Shown: one piece after another, positions 53,971 to 62,241 of the stretch | Position numbering within the stretch: the first letter of the stretch is position 1 | Layout: each line of letters starts with the position of its first letter | Assembly (NCBI RefSeq): GCF_035917235.1 | Contig: NZ_CP108423.1 | Location: 5,671,501-5,735,500, forward strand | Reading direction: 5' to 3' | DNA: 64,000 nucleotides | Source: Streptomyces sp. NBC_01294 | Lineage (GTDB): Bacteria; Actinomycetota; Actinomycetes; Streptomycetales; Streptomycetaceae | Made by a program: the position numbers and the translations under genes | Notes under the pieces: generated by a model | Told to the model about the DNA's origin: nothing | Databases searched by the model: none | What the model saw: the letters and a program-made list of their open reading frames with translations, nothing else

Positions 53971-55176
53971 ATGAGGTCGCACAGGTCGCACAAGACGTAC
54001 ATCGTGGGCGTCGGCATGACGAAGTTCGAGAAGCCGGAGTCCAGGGACTGGCAGTACTGGGACATGGCGAAGGAGGCCGGGTCCGCGGCGCTCGCCGACG
54101 CGGGCGTGGACTACGGGCTGGTGGAGCAGGTCCCGGTGGGCTACTGCTTCCAGGCCTCCACCGCCGGCCAGCGGGCGGCGTACGAACTGGGGCTGAGCGG
54201 GGTGCCGGTCTACAACGTCAACAACAACTGCGCGACGGGCTCGACGGCGCTGATGATGGCGCGGCAGTTCGTGGAGGGCGGCCTGAACGACTGCGTGCTG
54301 GCCCTGGGCTTCGAGAAGATGAAGCGCGGCGCGCTGGGGGGCGGGGCGGACGGCGGCGACTTCAAGACGTCCCCGGTGGCCCGGCACTACGGGATCATGG
54401 CCGCCGGCCACGGCTTCGAGATGTCCCCGCCGACCGCGCAGATCTTCGGCAACGCGGCGCGGGAGCACATGGAGCGCTACGGGACCACGGCCGCGCAGCT
54501 GGCGGCGGTGGGCGCGAAGAACCACCGGCACTCGGCGAACAACCCGAACGCGCAGTTCCAGGACGTGTACACGGTGGAGGAGATCCTGGCGGCGAAGGAG
54601 ATCCACGCGCCGCTGACGAAGCTGCAGTGCTCGCCGACGTCGGACGGGGCGGCGGCGGTGCTCGTGGTGTCCGAGCGGTTCGTGGTGCAGCACGGGCTGC
54701 ACGACAAGGCGGTGGAGATCCTCGCCCAGTCGATGACGACGGACACGGAGGCATCCTTCGCGTCGGGCTCCTGCATCGACGTGGTCGGCAAGCCGATGAC
54801 GGCGGCGGCGGCGCGGCAGGTGTACGAGGCGTCGGGGCTCGGCATCGAGGACGTGGACGTGGTGGAACTGCACGACTGCTTCTCGATCAACGAGCTGCTG
54901 ACGTACGAGGCGCTGGGCATGTGCGAGGACGGGGCCGCGGGCAAGCTGGTGGAGAGCGGGGCGACGACGTACGGCGGGCGGTGGGTGGTCAACCCGTCGG
55001 GCGGGCTCATCTCGAAGGGGCACCCGCTGGGGGCGACGGGGCTGGCGCAGGCGGCGGAGCTGGTCTGGCAGCTGCGGGGGGAGGCGGGCCCCCGCCAGGT
55101 CGCCGGGGCGCGGGTCGGGCTGGCCCACAACATCGGCCTGGGCGGCGCGGCGGTGGTGACCCTGCTCCGAAGCTGA
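53971..55176 (+). CDS. ltp1: SCP-x/Ltp1-type thiolase
   Basis: 401 residues of the thiolase-like lipid-transfer family. The nucleophile is Cys87 in [16 protein letters not shown]; further conserved blocks are [54 protein letters not shown] and [17 protein letters not shown]. Sequence and length follow mycobacterial Ltp1 (KstR regulon). Members cleave branched 3-ketoacyl-CoAs of sterol side chains or do retro-aldol cleavage. It is the second gene of the fadE34 operon, with a CAGGGAC ribosome site. Which side-chain cycle it serves cannot be decided from sequence. Confidence 0.86.
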   Translation: MRSHRSHKTYIVGVGMTKFEKPESRDWQYWDMAKEAGSAALADAGVDYGLVEQVPVGYCFQASTAGQRAAYELGLSGVPVYNVNNNCATGSTALMMARQFVEGGLNDCVLALGFEKMKRGALGGGADGGDFKTSPVARHYGIMAAGHGFEMSPPTAQIFGNAAREHMERYGTTAAQLAAVGAKNHRHSANNPNAQFQDVYTVEEILAAKEIHAPLTKLQCSPTSDGAAAVLVVSERFVVQHGLHDKAVEILAQSMTTDTEASFASGSCIDVVGKPMTAAAARQVYEASGLGIEDVDVVELHDCFSINELLTYEALGMCEDGAAGKLVESGATTYGGRWVVNPSGGLISKGHPLGATGLAQAAELVWQLRGEAGPRQVAGARVGLAHNIGLGGAAVVTLLRS

Positions 55177-55183
55177 AGAACCT

Positions 55184-55281
55184 GGGGCTCCGCCCCGGAC
55201 CCCGCGCCTCAAACGCCGGCGAGGCTGGATATTTCAGCCCCGCCGGCGTTTGAGGCGCGGGGGTTCGGGGGGCGGAGCCCC
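55184..55281. terminator. Large palindrome built from two inverted intergenic repeats
   Basis: GGGGCTCCGCCCC.. CGCGCCTCAAACGCCGGCG (55184-55222) is mirrored by CGCCGGCGTTTGAGGCGCG.. GGGGCGGAGCCCC to 55281, around a short AT-rich centre. It lies between the convergent ltp1 and DUF2892-like genes and should end both transcripts. It is a head-to-head pair of the 51-bp element seen at 14249. Confidence 0.8.
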
Positions 55282-55316
55282 CGCAGCGGCGGCGCGCCCG
55301 CACGCCCGTCAGGCAA

Positions 55317-55583
55317 TCAGCGCTTCAGTTCGCAGCGGCCGTCCGCGCACTCCCGGCGGAGCCGGCCCCGGGAGACGGTCTGGGCCAGGCCGATCGCCCA
55401 GCACATCGGGCAGCCGCGCAGGGCGACCAGGCCGACCGGGGCGAGGAGCAGGGTGGCCGGGCCGAAGGCCGGGAGGAGGGCGAGGGCCGCGATCAGCGCG
55501 CCGAAGCCCACCGCACCGCGCGCCAGGTGCCGCGGCACGGACGCGCTCGCGAAGCCGGAGGAGGGGGTGTCAGTGGTGGGCAT
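55317..55583 (-). CDS. Small DUF2892-like membrane protein
   Basis: 88 residues with two membrane helices (about 23-58) and Cys-bearing polar ends: RGCPMCWAIGLAQTVS and ECADGRCELK. The N-terminal helix pair and RGCPMCWAIGL match DUF2892 (YgaP transmembrane-like) proteins, often tied to rhodanese or sulfur/redox stress. It overlaps the sigma-factor gene by 14 bases and so belongs to the same operon; a redox-sensing or target role is possible. Confidence 0.7.
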   Translation of the reverse strand: MPTTDTPSSGFASASVPRHLARGAVGFGALIAALALLPAFGPATLLLAPVGLVALRGCPMCWAIGLAQTVSRGRLRRECADGRCELKR

Positions 55584-56115
55584 GAAGGTCTCCCAGGGTG
55601 TGCTGGACGGCCGCGCGGGCCCGGTGGAGCCGCGATTTCATCGCGGCCGTGCTGAGCCCGAGGGCCTGCGCGGCCATCCGGCCGCTGTGGCCCTGGACGT
55701 CCCGCATGATCAGTACGCGCCGCTGGTCCGCAGGCAGCGCGGCGATCGCCTCCGCCACCCGCCCCGCCTCCAGGCGTTGCAGCACCTCGTCCTCGGCCGA
55801 CATCACGGCGGTCTCGGGCAGCTGCGCCCGCTCCCGCGGCATCAGCCGGGCACGGCGCAGGCACTCGTTGCGGACGATGCGGAACATCCACGACGCCAGT
55901 GCCCCGGACGCCCTCAGCATCCCGATCCTGCGGTACAGGATGATCAGCGCTTCCTGGGCCGCGTCCTCGGCGTCCTCGCGCGACGCGCACAGCGAGTGCG
56001 CGAAGCGCCGTACGTTCGGGTGCGACCCGGTGACCAGCGCGGTGAGCGAGTCGAGGTCACCGGCCTGCGCGGCGACGATCAGGGCCTCGCCGGGCCAGTC
56101 CGCCCGGTCAGCCAC
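55570..56115 (-). CDS. ECF-type RNA polymerase sigma factor
   Basis: 181 residues. Region 2 is SLTALVTGSHPNVRRFAHSLCASREDAEDAAQEALIILYRRIGMLRASGALASWMFRIVRNECLRRAR and region 4 is RVAEAIAALPADQRRVLIMRDVQGHSGRMAAQALGLSTAAMKSRLHRARAAV. The GTG at 56115 was chosen because it overlaps the stop of a 30-codon membrane ORF by 8 bases. A GTG at 56133 is the alternative. There is no recognisable anti-sigma factor; the flanking small membrane proteins are the only candidates. Confidence 0.83.
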   Translation of the reverse strand: MADRADWPGEALIVAAQAGDLDSLTALVTGSHPNVRRFAHSLCASREDAEDAAQEALIILYRRIGMLRASGALASWMFRIVRNECLRRARLMPRERAQLPETAVMSAEDEVLQRLEAGRVAEAIAALPADQRRVLIMRDVQGHSGRMAAQALGLSTAAMKSRLHRARAAVQHTLGDLHAHH

Positions 56116-56200
56116 GGGTCCGGCCCCGTCCACGGCGCAGTACGAGGACGCACGTGCAGAGCAGGACGAGCGCGCCGGCACCCACGAGAACAGCGATCAC
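56108..56200 (-). CDS. 30-residue single-span membrane peptide upstream of sigma factor
   Basis: From GTG 56200, with GGAGG six bases upstream, a 31-codon frame encodes a hydrophobic segment IAVLVGAGALVLLCTC of about 20 residues followed by a basic tail RRGRGRTRG and TGA at 56110-56108. The stop overlaps the sigma-factor GTG. The composition is that of a real small membrane protein (hydrophobic core, positive inside), and the ribosome site is the best in this operon. No homologue is known to me. It could tether or sense for the sigma factor, or serve as a translational leader. Confidence 0.5.
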   Translation of the reverse strand: MIAVLVGAGALVLLCTCVLVLRRGRGRTRG

Positions 56201-56273
56201 GACAACCTCCAGGTCATGTGCCGACCTTGGCATCGGCACGTACACACAAGAGGCGCGACCCCTGCGAAAGGAT

Positions 56274-56636
56274 TCACCCCAGGCTCGGGTCGATCACCGT
56301 CTCGCCCGTGGAGGCGCGTCGGATCGCGTCCGCCAGGTCTTCGACCGGGCCGTCGCGCAGGACCAGCCCGGCCGCGCCCGCGGCGAGCGAGGCGTCCAGC
56401 AGGCCGGGGTGGGCCGAGCCGGTCAGGACGAGGATCCGGCACTCGGGATCGTCCGCCAGCAGGGCCGTCACGGCCGTGAGCTCCTCCACCAGCGCCACCG
56501 CCGGCCGCGCCATCAGGTCCCGTACGACCTCGATGTCCGGCTGGAGGCCGAGCTGGAGGGCCAGGGCCGGGTTCTGGGGATCCAGCAGGACCCGTAGGGC
56601 GCGGGCCTGGCGGTGTTCCACGGGCATTTCGTCCAC
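56274..56636 (-). CDS. Degenerate response-regulator receiver-like protein without DNA-binding domain
   Basis: 120 residues. The second half matches the end of NarL-type receiver domains: CRILVLTGSAHPGLLDASLAAGAAGLVLRDGPVEDLADAIRRASTGETVIDPSLG, with the conserved Thr/Ser and Lys-position (Arg in LRDG). The first half is shortened: the acidic pair is reduced to LLDPQNP and the phosphoacceptor region is not clear (PDIEVVRDLMARP). The LuxR helix-turn-helix that normally follows is absent; the protein stops after the receiver. It may be a phosphorylation-independent regulator or a decaying gene. The GTG at 56636 or ATG at 56627 could be the start. It is divergent from the maoC operon. Confidence 0.6.
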   Translation of the reverse strand: MDEMPVEHRQARALRVLLDPQNPALALQLGLQPDIEVVRDLMARPAVALVEELTAVTALLADDPECRILVLTGSAHPGLLDASLAAGAAGLVLRDGPVEDLADAIRRASTGETVIDPSLG

Positions 56637-56649
56637 CGGGAAAGCCTAT

Positions 56650-56664
56650 CTGACGTGAAGTCAG
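56650..56664. promoter_or_regulatory. CTGAC-N5-GTCAG palindrome upstream of maoC operon
   Basis: CTGACGTGAAGTCAG has perfect 5-base arms. It is followed 53 bases later by a perfect KstR box and is 13 bases from the receiver-like gene start on the other strand, so it may act on both. Confidence 0.7.
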
Positions 56665-56717
56665 GAGTCTTCCCAACTGCGGGGGCGTGCGTTATACATT
56701 CCCTCACCGGCCGGGCC

Positions 56718-56731
56718 TAGAACGCGTTCTA
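56718..56731. promoter_or_regulatory. KstR box upstream of maoC-adh-hsd4A operon
   Basis: TAGAACGCGTTCTA is a fully symmetric match to TNNAACNNGTTNNA. The hydratase gene starts 102 bases downstream. Confidence 0.88.
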
Positions 56732-56833
56732 GAACCGGCCCCCGTATACGACCTCGGTGCGGCCGACGGTGCGGACGGCCGCACCGAGGTCTTCCAGGGC
56801 AGCGACGATACGAAGACAGGGAGCCGCATCCTC

Positions 56834-57688
56834 ATGCCGATCGATGCCGCCAAGGCCCTCGCCGCCGACCCCCGCCTCGGGGAGATCGGCTGGGACCACA
56901 AGGACATCCAGCTCTACCACCTCGGCCTCGGCGCCGGCCGCCCCGCCAACGACCCCGACGAGCTGCGCTACACGCTGGAGTCCAAGCTCCACGTCCTGCC
57001 CAGTTTCGCGACCGTCGCCGGCGCCGGCATGGCCATGCTGGGCGGCCTCGCCGCCCCCGGCATCGACGTCAACCTCGCCGCCGTCCTGCACGGCGGCCAC
57101 TCCATCGAGCTGCACCGGCCCATCCCCGTCAAGGGCCGGGCCACCACCCGCGCCAAGGTCGCCGCCGTCTACGACAAGGGCAAGGCGGCCGTGATCGTGC
57201 TGCGCTCCGAGGTCGCGGACGCCGACGGGCCGCTGTGGACCAGCGACGCGCAGATCTTCGTCCGCGGGGAAGGCGGCTTCGGCGGCGAGCGCGGCCCCTC
57301 GGTCAAGGAGGAACGGCCCGAGCGCGCGCCCGACCGCATCGAGGAGCGGCGCATCCGCGAGGAGCAGGCGCTCCTGTACCGCCTCTCCGGCGACTGGAAC
57401 CCCCTGCACGCCGACCCGGAGTTCGCCAAGCTGGCCGGCTTCGACCAGCCGATCCTGCACGGCCTGTGCTCGTACGGGATGACCCTCAAGGCCGTCGTCG
57501 ACACGGTCCTCGACGGGGACGTCTCCCGGGTCCGCGCCTACCGCACGCGCTTCGCCGGGATCGTCTTCCCGGGCGAGACGCTGCGCATCCGGATGTGGCA
57601 GGAGCCCGGCCGCGTCCTGGTGTCGGTGACCGCCGTCGAACGGGACGACGCGCCGGTCCTCGCCGACACCGTCGTAGAACACGCGTAA
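56834..57688 (+). CDS. Two-domain MaoC-type enoyl-CoA hydratase (Hsd4B/ChsH3-like)
   Basis: 284 residues in a double hot-dog fold. The N-terminal half reads WDHKDIQLYHLGLGAG and LHVLPSFATVAG. The catalytic hydratase motif is in the second half: GDWNPLHADPEFAKLAGFDQPILHGLCSYGM, with Asp and His of the hydratase-2 site. Layout and length follow Rv3538-type steroid enoyl-CoA hydratases of the mycobacterial cholesterol cluster. It adds water across the side-chain enoyl-CoA. ATG 56834 has GGGAG 11 bases upstream. The TAA stop is part of a 15-bp tandem repeat in which other copies have CAA. Confidence 0.84.
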   Translation: MPIDAAKALAADPRLGEIGWDHKDIQLYHLGLGAGRPANDPDELRYTLESKLHVLPSFATVAGAGMAMLGGLAAPGIDVNLAAVLHGGHSIELHRPIPVKGRATTRAKVAAVYDKGKAAVIVLRSEVADADGPLWTSDAQIFVRGEGGFGGERGPSVKEERPERAPDRIEERRIREEQALLYRLSGDWNPLHADPEFAKLAGFDQPILHGLCSYGMTLKAVVDTVLDGDVSRVRAYRTRFAGIVFPGETLRIRMWQEPGRVLVSVTAVERDDAPVLADTVVEHA

Positions 57689-57781
57689 GCCGAACACGCG
57701 CAAGCCGAACACGCGTAAGCCGAACACGCGCAAGCCGAACACGCGCAAGCCGAGTACGCGCAGGTACGAGTACGCGCAAGG
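57677..57781. repeat. 15-bp minisatellite over the maoC stop codon
   Basis: Five perfect units of GAACACGCG(T/C)AAGCC at 57677-57751 followed by degenerate units to 57781. Units 1 and 3 contain TAA in the maoC frame, units 2, 4 and 5 contain CAA. Because 15 is a multiple of three, loss of TAA-bearing units would extend the protein by EHAQA repeats. Confidence 0.85.
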
Positions 57782-57821
57782 ACGAGCACGAGACCGAGAG
57801 AGACCTTTAAGGAGCCGCACC

Positions 57822-58898
57822 GTGCGCGCAGCACTGCAGAGCGAGATCGGCCAGGACAAGCTCGAGGTCGTCGACGACATGGAGGCCGTCGGCCTCGGTC
57901 CCGGCAAGGTGAAGATCCGGATCAAGGCCACCGGCCTGTGCCACTCGGACCTCTCCGCGATGAGCGGCGTCCTGCCGCAGCCCGCCCCCTTCATCCCGGG
58001 CCACGAGGGCTCCGGGGTGATCTCCGACGTCGGCGACGGGGTCACCTCCCTCAAGCAGGGCGACCGGGTCCTCGTCTGCTGGCTGCCGCCGTGCGGCCAC
58101 TGCCCGTCCTGCAAGCGCGGCCAGGGCCACCTGTGCCTCGCCAGCCTGGTCAACGCGGGCACCCCCAACTTCCGCCGCGCGGGCGGCGACATCTTCGGCT
58201 TCGCAGCGACCGGCACCTTCGCCGAGGAGCTCGTGGTCGACGCCGCGTGCGCCGTCCCGATCCCCGACGACGTGCCCTTCGACATCGCCGCGCTCATCGG
58301 CTGCGGCGTCACCACCGGCCTCGGCGCGGCCATCAACACCGCCAAGGTGGAGGCCGGATCCTCGGTCGCCGTCATCGGCTGCGGCGGCGTCGGCATATCC
58401 GTCATCCAGGGCGCCAAGGTGCAGGGCGCGGCGCAGATCATCGCCGTCGACCCGGTGGAGTCGCGGCGCGAGGCGGCCCTGCGGTTCGGGGCCACCGAGG
58501 CCGTCGGCCCGGACGCCTTCGACGACGCCAAGAACCGGATCACCGGCGGCGAGGGCTTCGACTACGTCTTCGAGGTCGTCGGCAAGTCCGCCACCGCCCA
58601 GACCGCCTACAAGATGACCCGCCGCGGCGGCAGCGTCGTCATCGTCGGCGCCGGCGCGATGGACGACACCTACCAGATCGACATGTTCTCGCTCTTCTTC
58701 GACGAGAAGAAGATCCTGCCCTCGATGTACGGCGGCGGGGACGTGCTGCGCTCCTACGAGCGCACCATCGCCCTGTGGCGGGCCGGCCGGGTGGACCTGG
58801 CGAGCCTGATCACCCACCGGGTGCAGCTCGCCGAGATCAACGACGCGCTCGACCAGATGCGCACCGGCGTGGCCCTGCGCACCTGCATCGAACTCTGA
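57822..58898 (+). CDS. Zinc-dependent alcohol dehydrogenase (MDR family)
   Basis: 358 residues. Catalytic zinc ligands Cys40 (TGLCHSD), His61/Glu62 (PGHEGSG) and the later Cys in ALIGCGVTTG; structural zinc Cys set CGHCPSCKRGQGHLC (about 91-105); Rossmann motif IGCGGVG and Asp in VDPVE for NAD(H). Oxidises a primary or secondary alcohol. In this operon between a side-chain hydratase and Hsd4A, and with CYP125 producing a C26 alcohol, sterol side-chain alcohol oxidation is a good candidate. GTG 57822 has AAGGAG upstream. Confidence 0.85.
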   Translation: MRAALQSEIGQDKLEVVDDMEAVGLGPGKVKIRIKATGLCHSDLSAMSGVLPQPAPFIPGHEGSGVISDVGDGVTSLKQGDRVLVCWLPPCGHCPSCKRGQGHLCLASLVNAGTPNFRRAGGDIFGFAATGTFAEELVVDAACAVPIPDDVPFDIAALIGCGVTTGLGAAINTAKVEAGSSVAVIGCGGVGISVIQGAKVQGAAQIIAVDPVESRREAALRFGATEAVGPDAFDDAKNRITGGEGFDYVFEVVGKSATAQTAYKMTRRGGSVVIVGAGAMDDTYQIDMFSLFFDEKKILPSMYGGGDVLRSYERTIALWRAGRVDLASLITHRVQLAEINDALDQMRTGVALRTCIEL

Positions 58899-58939
58899 CC
58901 CGCTCCGACGCACCCAGACCTGCGAGAGGAACCGTACGG

Positions 58940-59881
58940 ATGTCACTGCCACTTGAGGGACTCTCCGCCATCGTCACGGGCGCGGGCCGCGGGCTCGGCC
59001 GGGCCGAGGCGATCGAGCTCGCGCGGCTCGGCGCGAGCGTGGTCGTCAACGACTTCGGGCAGCCGGGGCGCGACGGATCGGGAGAGGCCTCGGCCGCCCC
59101 TGCGGAGGAGGTGGCCGCGGAGATCCGTGCCGCGGGCGGCCGGGCGGTGGCCCACCTGGGCGACGTGGCCGACTTCGCGCAGGCGCGCGAGCTGGTCGAG
59201 CTGGCGGTGAGCAGCTTCGGCAAGCTCGACATCCTGGTCAACAACGCGGGCATCCTGCGCGACCGGATGGTCTTCTCCATGTCGGAGGAGGAGTGGGACT
59301 CGGTGATCCGCGTCCACCTCAAGGGCCACTTCAACACCACGCACTTCGCGTCCGTGCACTGGCGCGAGCGGTCGAAGGCCGCGGGCGGCCCCGTCTACGG
59401 CCGGATCGTCAACACCTCCTCCGAGGCCTTCCTCGGCGGCTCGGCCGGCCAGCCGAACTACGCGGCGGCCAAGGGCGGCATCGTGGGCCTGACGACCTCG
59501 ACCGCCCTGGCCCTCGCGAAGTACGGGGTGACGGCCAACGCCATCTGCCCGCGCGCCCGCACCCGTATGACCGAGGACGTCTTCGCCGGCTTCCAGGTCC
59601 CGGAGGAGGGCAAGCTCGACGCCCTCGCGCCCGAGCACGTCGCCCCGCTCGTCGGGTACCTGGCCTCGCCGGCCTCGGCCAAGGCCAACGGCCAGCTGTT
59701 CGTCGTCCACGGCGGCATCGTCGTCGTCATGGAACGCCCCAAGGTGGCCGCCAAGTTCGACACGGCCAAGGAGGCCTTCTCCTACGAGGAGCTCGACGAG
59801 GTCCTGACCCCGCACTACGACTCCCGCCCGGCGAACGAGACCTTCGCCGCGACGGAGGTCCTGGGCCTCAAGCACGGCTAG
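58940..59881 (+). CDS. hsd4A: SDR 3-hydroxyacyl-CoA dehydrogenase, Hsd4A-like
   Basis: 313 residues. Short-chain dehydrogenase with TGAGRGLG (13-20), NNAG (101-104), catalytic Ser about 160, Tyr174 and Lys178 in QPNYAAAKGG. The opening AIVTGAGRGLGRAEAIELARLGASVVVND is that of the peroxisomal multifunctional enzyme/Hsd4A type, and an extra C-terminal segment (about 250-313) matches that group. Mycobacterial Hsd4A oxidises the 3-hydroxyacyl-CoA side chain of cholesterol intermediates. GAGAGGAA lies upstream of ATG 58940. It is the last gene of the operon, 41 bases after the ADH. Confidence 0.85.
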   Translation: MSLPLEGLSAIVTGAGRGLGRAEAIELARLGASVVVNDFGQPGRDGSGEASAAPAEEVAAEIRAAGGRAVAHLGDVADFAQARELVELAVSSFGKLDILVNNAGILRDRMVFSMSEEEWDSVIRVHLKGHFNTTHFASVHWRERSKAAGGPVYGRIVNTSSEAFLGGSAGQPNYAAAKGGIVGLTTSTALALAKYGVTANAICPRARTRMTEDVFAGFQVPEEGKLDALAPEHVAPLVGYLASPASAKANGQLFVVHGGIVVVMERPKVAAKFDTAKEAFSYEELDEVLTPHYDSRPANETFAATEVLGLKHG

Positions 59882-59951
59882 GGCGCCAGGGCGCTCCCCG
59901 GCACCGACCGGCGCGCTCCCCGGCACCGACCCGGCACCGCCCCGGAAGGGC

Positions 59952-62081
59952 TCAGGTGCCGGGGCGGCCGCGCTCCCGCGCCGCGGCCGCCCCCTGCCGC
60001 GCGAGGGAGCCGGGCCACCAGGCGCGCGGCCCGATGTCCAGCACCAGGGCGGGGACGAGCGCCGACCGGACGAGGAGCGTGTCCAGGAGGACGCCGAAGG
60101 CGACGATGAAGGCGATCTGCACGAGGAACGCGAGCGGGATGACGATCAGCGCGGCGAAGGTCGCGGCCAGCACCACGCCCGCCGAGGTGATCACTCCGCC
60201 CGTCGCCGTCAGCCCGCGCAGGACGCCCTCCCGGTGGCCGTGCAGCAGTGACTCCTCACGCACCCGCGACATGAGGAAGATGTTGTAGTCCACGCCCAGG
60301 GCGACGAGGAAGACGAACCCGTACAGCGGCACGGACGCGTCGGTGCCGCTGAATCCGAAGGCGTGCCGGAAGACCAGCGCGGCGACTCCCAGCGTGGCCA
60401 GGTAGTTCAGCGCCACCGTCGCCACCAGCAGCAGGGGGATGAGGAACGAGCGCAGGAGCAGGACGAGGATGGCCAGGATGATCGCCAGTACGACGGGCAC
60501 GATCAGGTCCCGGTCCTGCTGCGCGGTCTGCCGGGTGTCGAACTGCTGGGCGGTGTAGCCACCCACCAGGGCGTTCGCCGCCGGTACCGCGTGCACCGCG
60601 GCGCGCAGCCGTTCGATCGTCCGCTTCGCGGCGTCGCTGTCCGCCGCGTCTTCGAGGGTCGCGTCGATCCGCACCCGCCCGGTGCCGGGTGCGGCCCCGG
60701 GCTCCGGCCCTGCGCGCACGGTGGCCGAGGCCACCCCCTGCGTCCCCTCCGCGGCGGTCCTCACCTCGTCGGCCGCACCCGCGTCGGTCACGATGACGGC
60801 GGGGTTGCCCGATCCGCCCGGGAAGTGCTCGCCCAGCGTCTGCTGGGCCGTCACGGACGGCGCGTCGTTGACGAAGATCTCGTCCAGCGGTACGCCCTTG
60901 GGGGACAGCAGGGGAGAGAAGCAGGCCAGGAGGGCCAGCAGCAGGGTTGCGGACACCCACACCCGCCGTGGCGAGCGGTCCACGAGGGCGGCGACGCGCC
61001 GCCAGACGGCGTGCCCGCCGGAGGTCGCGTCGGTGGCCCCGTCGGTGGCCCCGGCGGTGGGCTTCGGCCTGGCCGGCCAGAACGCGGCCCGGCCCAGGAG
61101 CACGAGCACGGCGGGCAGGAACGTCAGCGTGCCGAGCACGGCGCACACGATCCCGATGGCCCCGACCGGCCCCAGGGCGCGGTTGTTCGTCAGATCGCCG
61201 GCCAGCAGCGCGAGAAGGGCGAGGGCGACGGTCGCGGCGCTCGCGGTGATCGCGCCGAAGGACCGCCGCAGGGCCGCGCGCGCTGCGGCGAACCTGTCGT
61301 CCCGTTCGGCGATCTCCTCGCGGAAGCGGGCGGCGAGCAGGAGCGCGTAGTCGGTGGCGGCCCCGATCACCAGGATCGAGAGGATGCCCTGCACCTGTCC
61401 GTCGACCCGCACGATGCCCTGCTCGGCCAGGACGTAGACGACGGCGCAGGCCAGCGCCAGCGAGAAGACCGCGCCGAGAATGATCACGAACGGCAGCAGG
61501 ACACTGCGGTAGACCGCCAGGAGGATCAGGAGTACGGCACCGAGCGCCACTCCCAGCAGGAGGCCGTCGATTCCGCCGAAGGCCTGCGCCAGATCGGCCT
61601 GGGTGGCCGCCGGTCCCGTGAGTCCGGCGGTCGTACCCGGTACGGATGCGGCCGCGGTACGGATCCGGCCCAGCGTAGCCGCCAGATCGTCCCCGAGGTC
61701 CGGCTCCAGCTGGACGACGCCCTGCAGCGCCCTGCCGTCCCCGGAGGGGAACGCGGGCGAGGGTGCGCCCACCACCCCCGGCAGCCCCTGGAGGCCGGCC
61801 AGTGCGCGCGTGGCCGCCTCGCGCTGTCCGGGTGTGACGTGGCCCTGGTCGGCGGTCCACACGGCGATGGCGGGAAGCGTCCGGGACTGGCGCAGCGCCT
61901 CCTGCTCCGCGGCGACTTCCGTGGACTCGGCGCTCCGCGGAAGGAACGCCGCCCGGTCGTTGGAGGAGACCTCGCCCAGCTTCCCCGCGTAGGGGCCGAG
62001 CGCGCCGCCGACCGCGAACCAGACGACGACGAGGACGGCGGGCAGCAGCCATCGGACGTATCGGCGTGCGGTGCTGCCCAT
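59952..62081 (-). CDS. MMPL/RND-family transporter
   Basis: 709 residues with 12 transmembrane helices in two halves, each starting with one helix, a soluble outer loop, then five helices. Proton-relay-type Asp-Tyr pairs are present in GAATDYALLLAARFREE and FLVALGVDYNIFLMSRVREE. Members export lipids, siderophores or polyketides, driven by protons. The cargo is unknown; the next genes give no clue. ATG 62081 has GGAG upstream. It is convergent with hsd4A across a 70-bp gap containing CGGCGCGCTCCCCGGCACCGAC direct repeats. MMPL proteins also serve sterol-related lipid export in mycobacteria, but no KstR box precedes this one. Confidence 0.87.
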   Translation of the reverse strand: MGSTARRYVRWLLPAVLVVVWFAVGGALGPYAGKLGEVSSNDRAAFLPRSAESTEVAAEQEALRQSRTLPAIAVWTADQGHVTPGQREAATRALAGLQGLPGVVGAPSPAFPSGDGRALQGVVQLEPDLGDDLAATLGRIRTAAASVPGTTAGLTGPAATQADLAQAFGGIDGLLLGVALGAVLLILLAVYRSVLLPFVIILGAVFSLALACAVVYVLAEQGIVRVDGQVQGILSILVIGAATDYALLLAARFREEIAERDDRFAAARAALRRSFGAITASAATVALALLALLAGDLTNNRALGPVGAIGIVCAVLGTLTFLPAVLVLLGRAAFWPARPKPTAGATDGATDATSGGHAVWRRVAALVDRSPRRVWVSATLLLALLACFSPLLSPKGVPLDEIFVNDAPSVTAQQTLGEHFPGGSGNPAVIVTDAGAADEVRTAAEGTQGVASATVRAGPEPGAAPGTGRVRIDATLEDAADSDAAKRTIERLRAAVHAVPAANALVGGYTAQQFDTRQTAQQDRDLIVPVVLAIILAILVLLLRSFLIPLLLVATVALNYLATLGVAALVFRHAFGFSGTDASVPLYGFVFLVALGVDYNIFLMSRVREESLLHGHREGVLRGLTATGGVITSAGVVLAATFAALIVIPLAFLVQIAFIVAFGVLLDTLLVRSALVPALVLDIGPRAWWPGSLARQGAAAARERGRPGT

Positions 62082-62241
62082 GCTTCTCCGATCCCGCTCT
62101 GTGTCCGCTCCGTACGAAGGAGGACCCGCACCCAGAGCCAACCCAGGACCCCACGGACTTGCGGGACTTCGCCGCGTTGCCGCGCCGCACGGACGGCGGG
62201 TTCCACCGCATGGCGGACAGGCGGCGCCGCGCCCCGGACCC

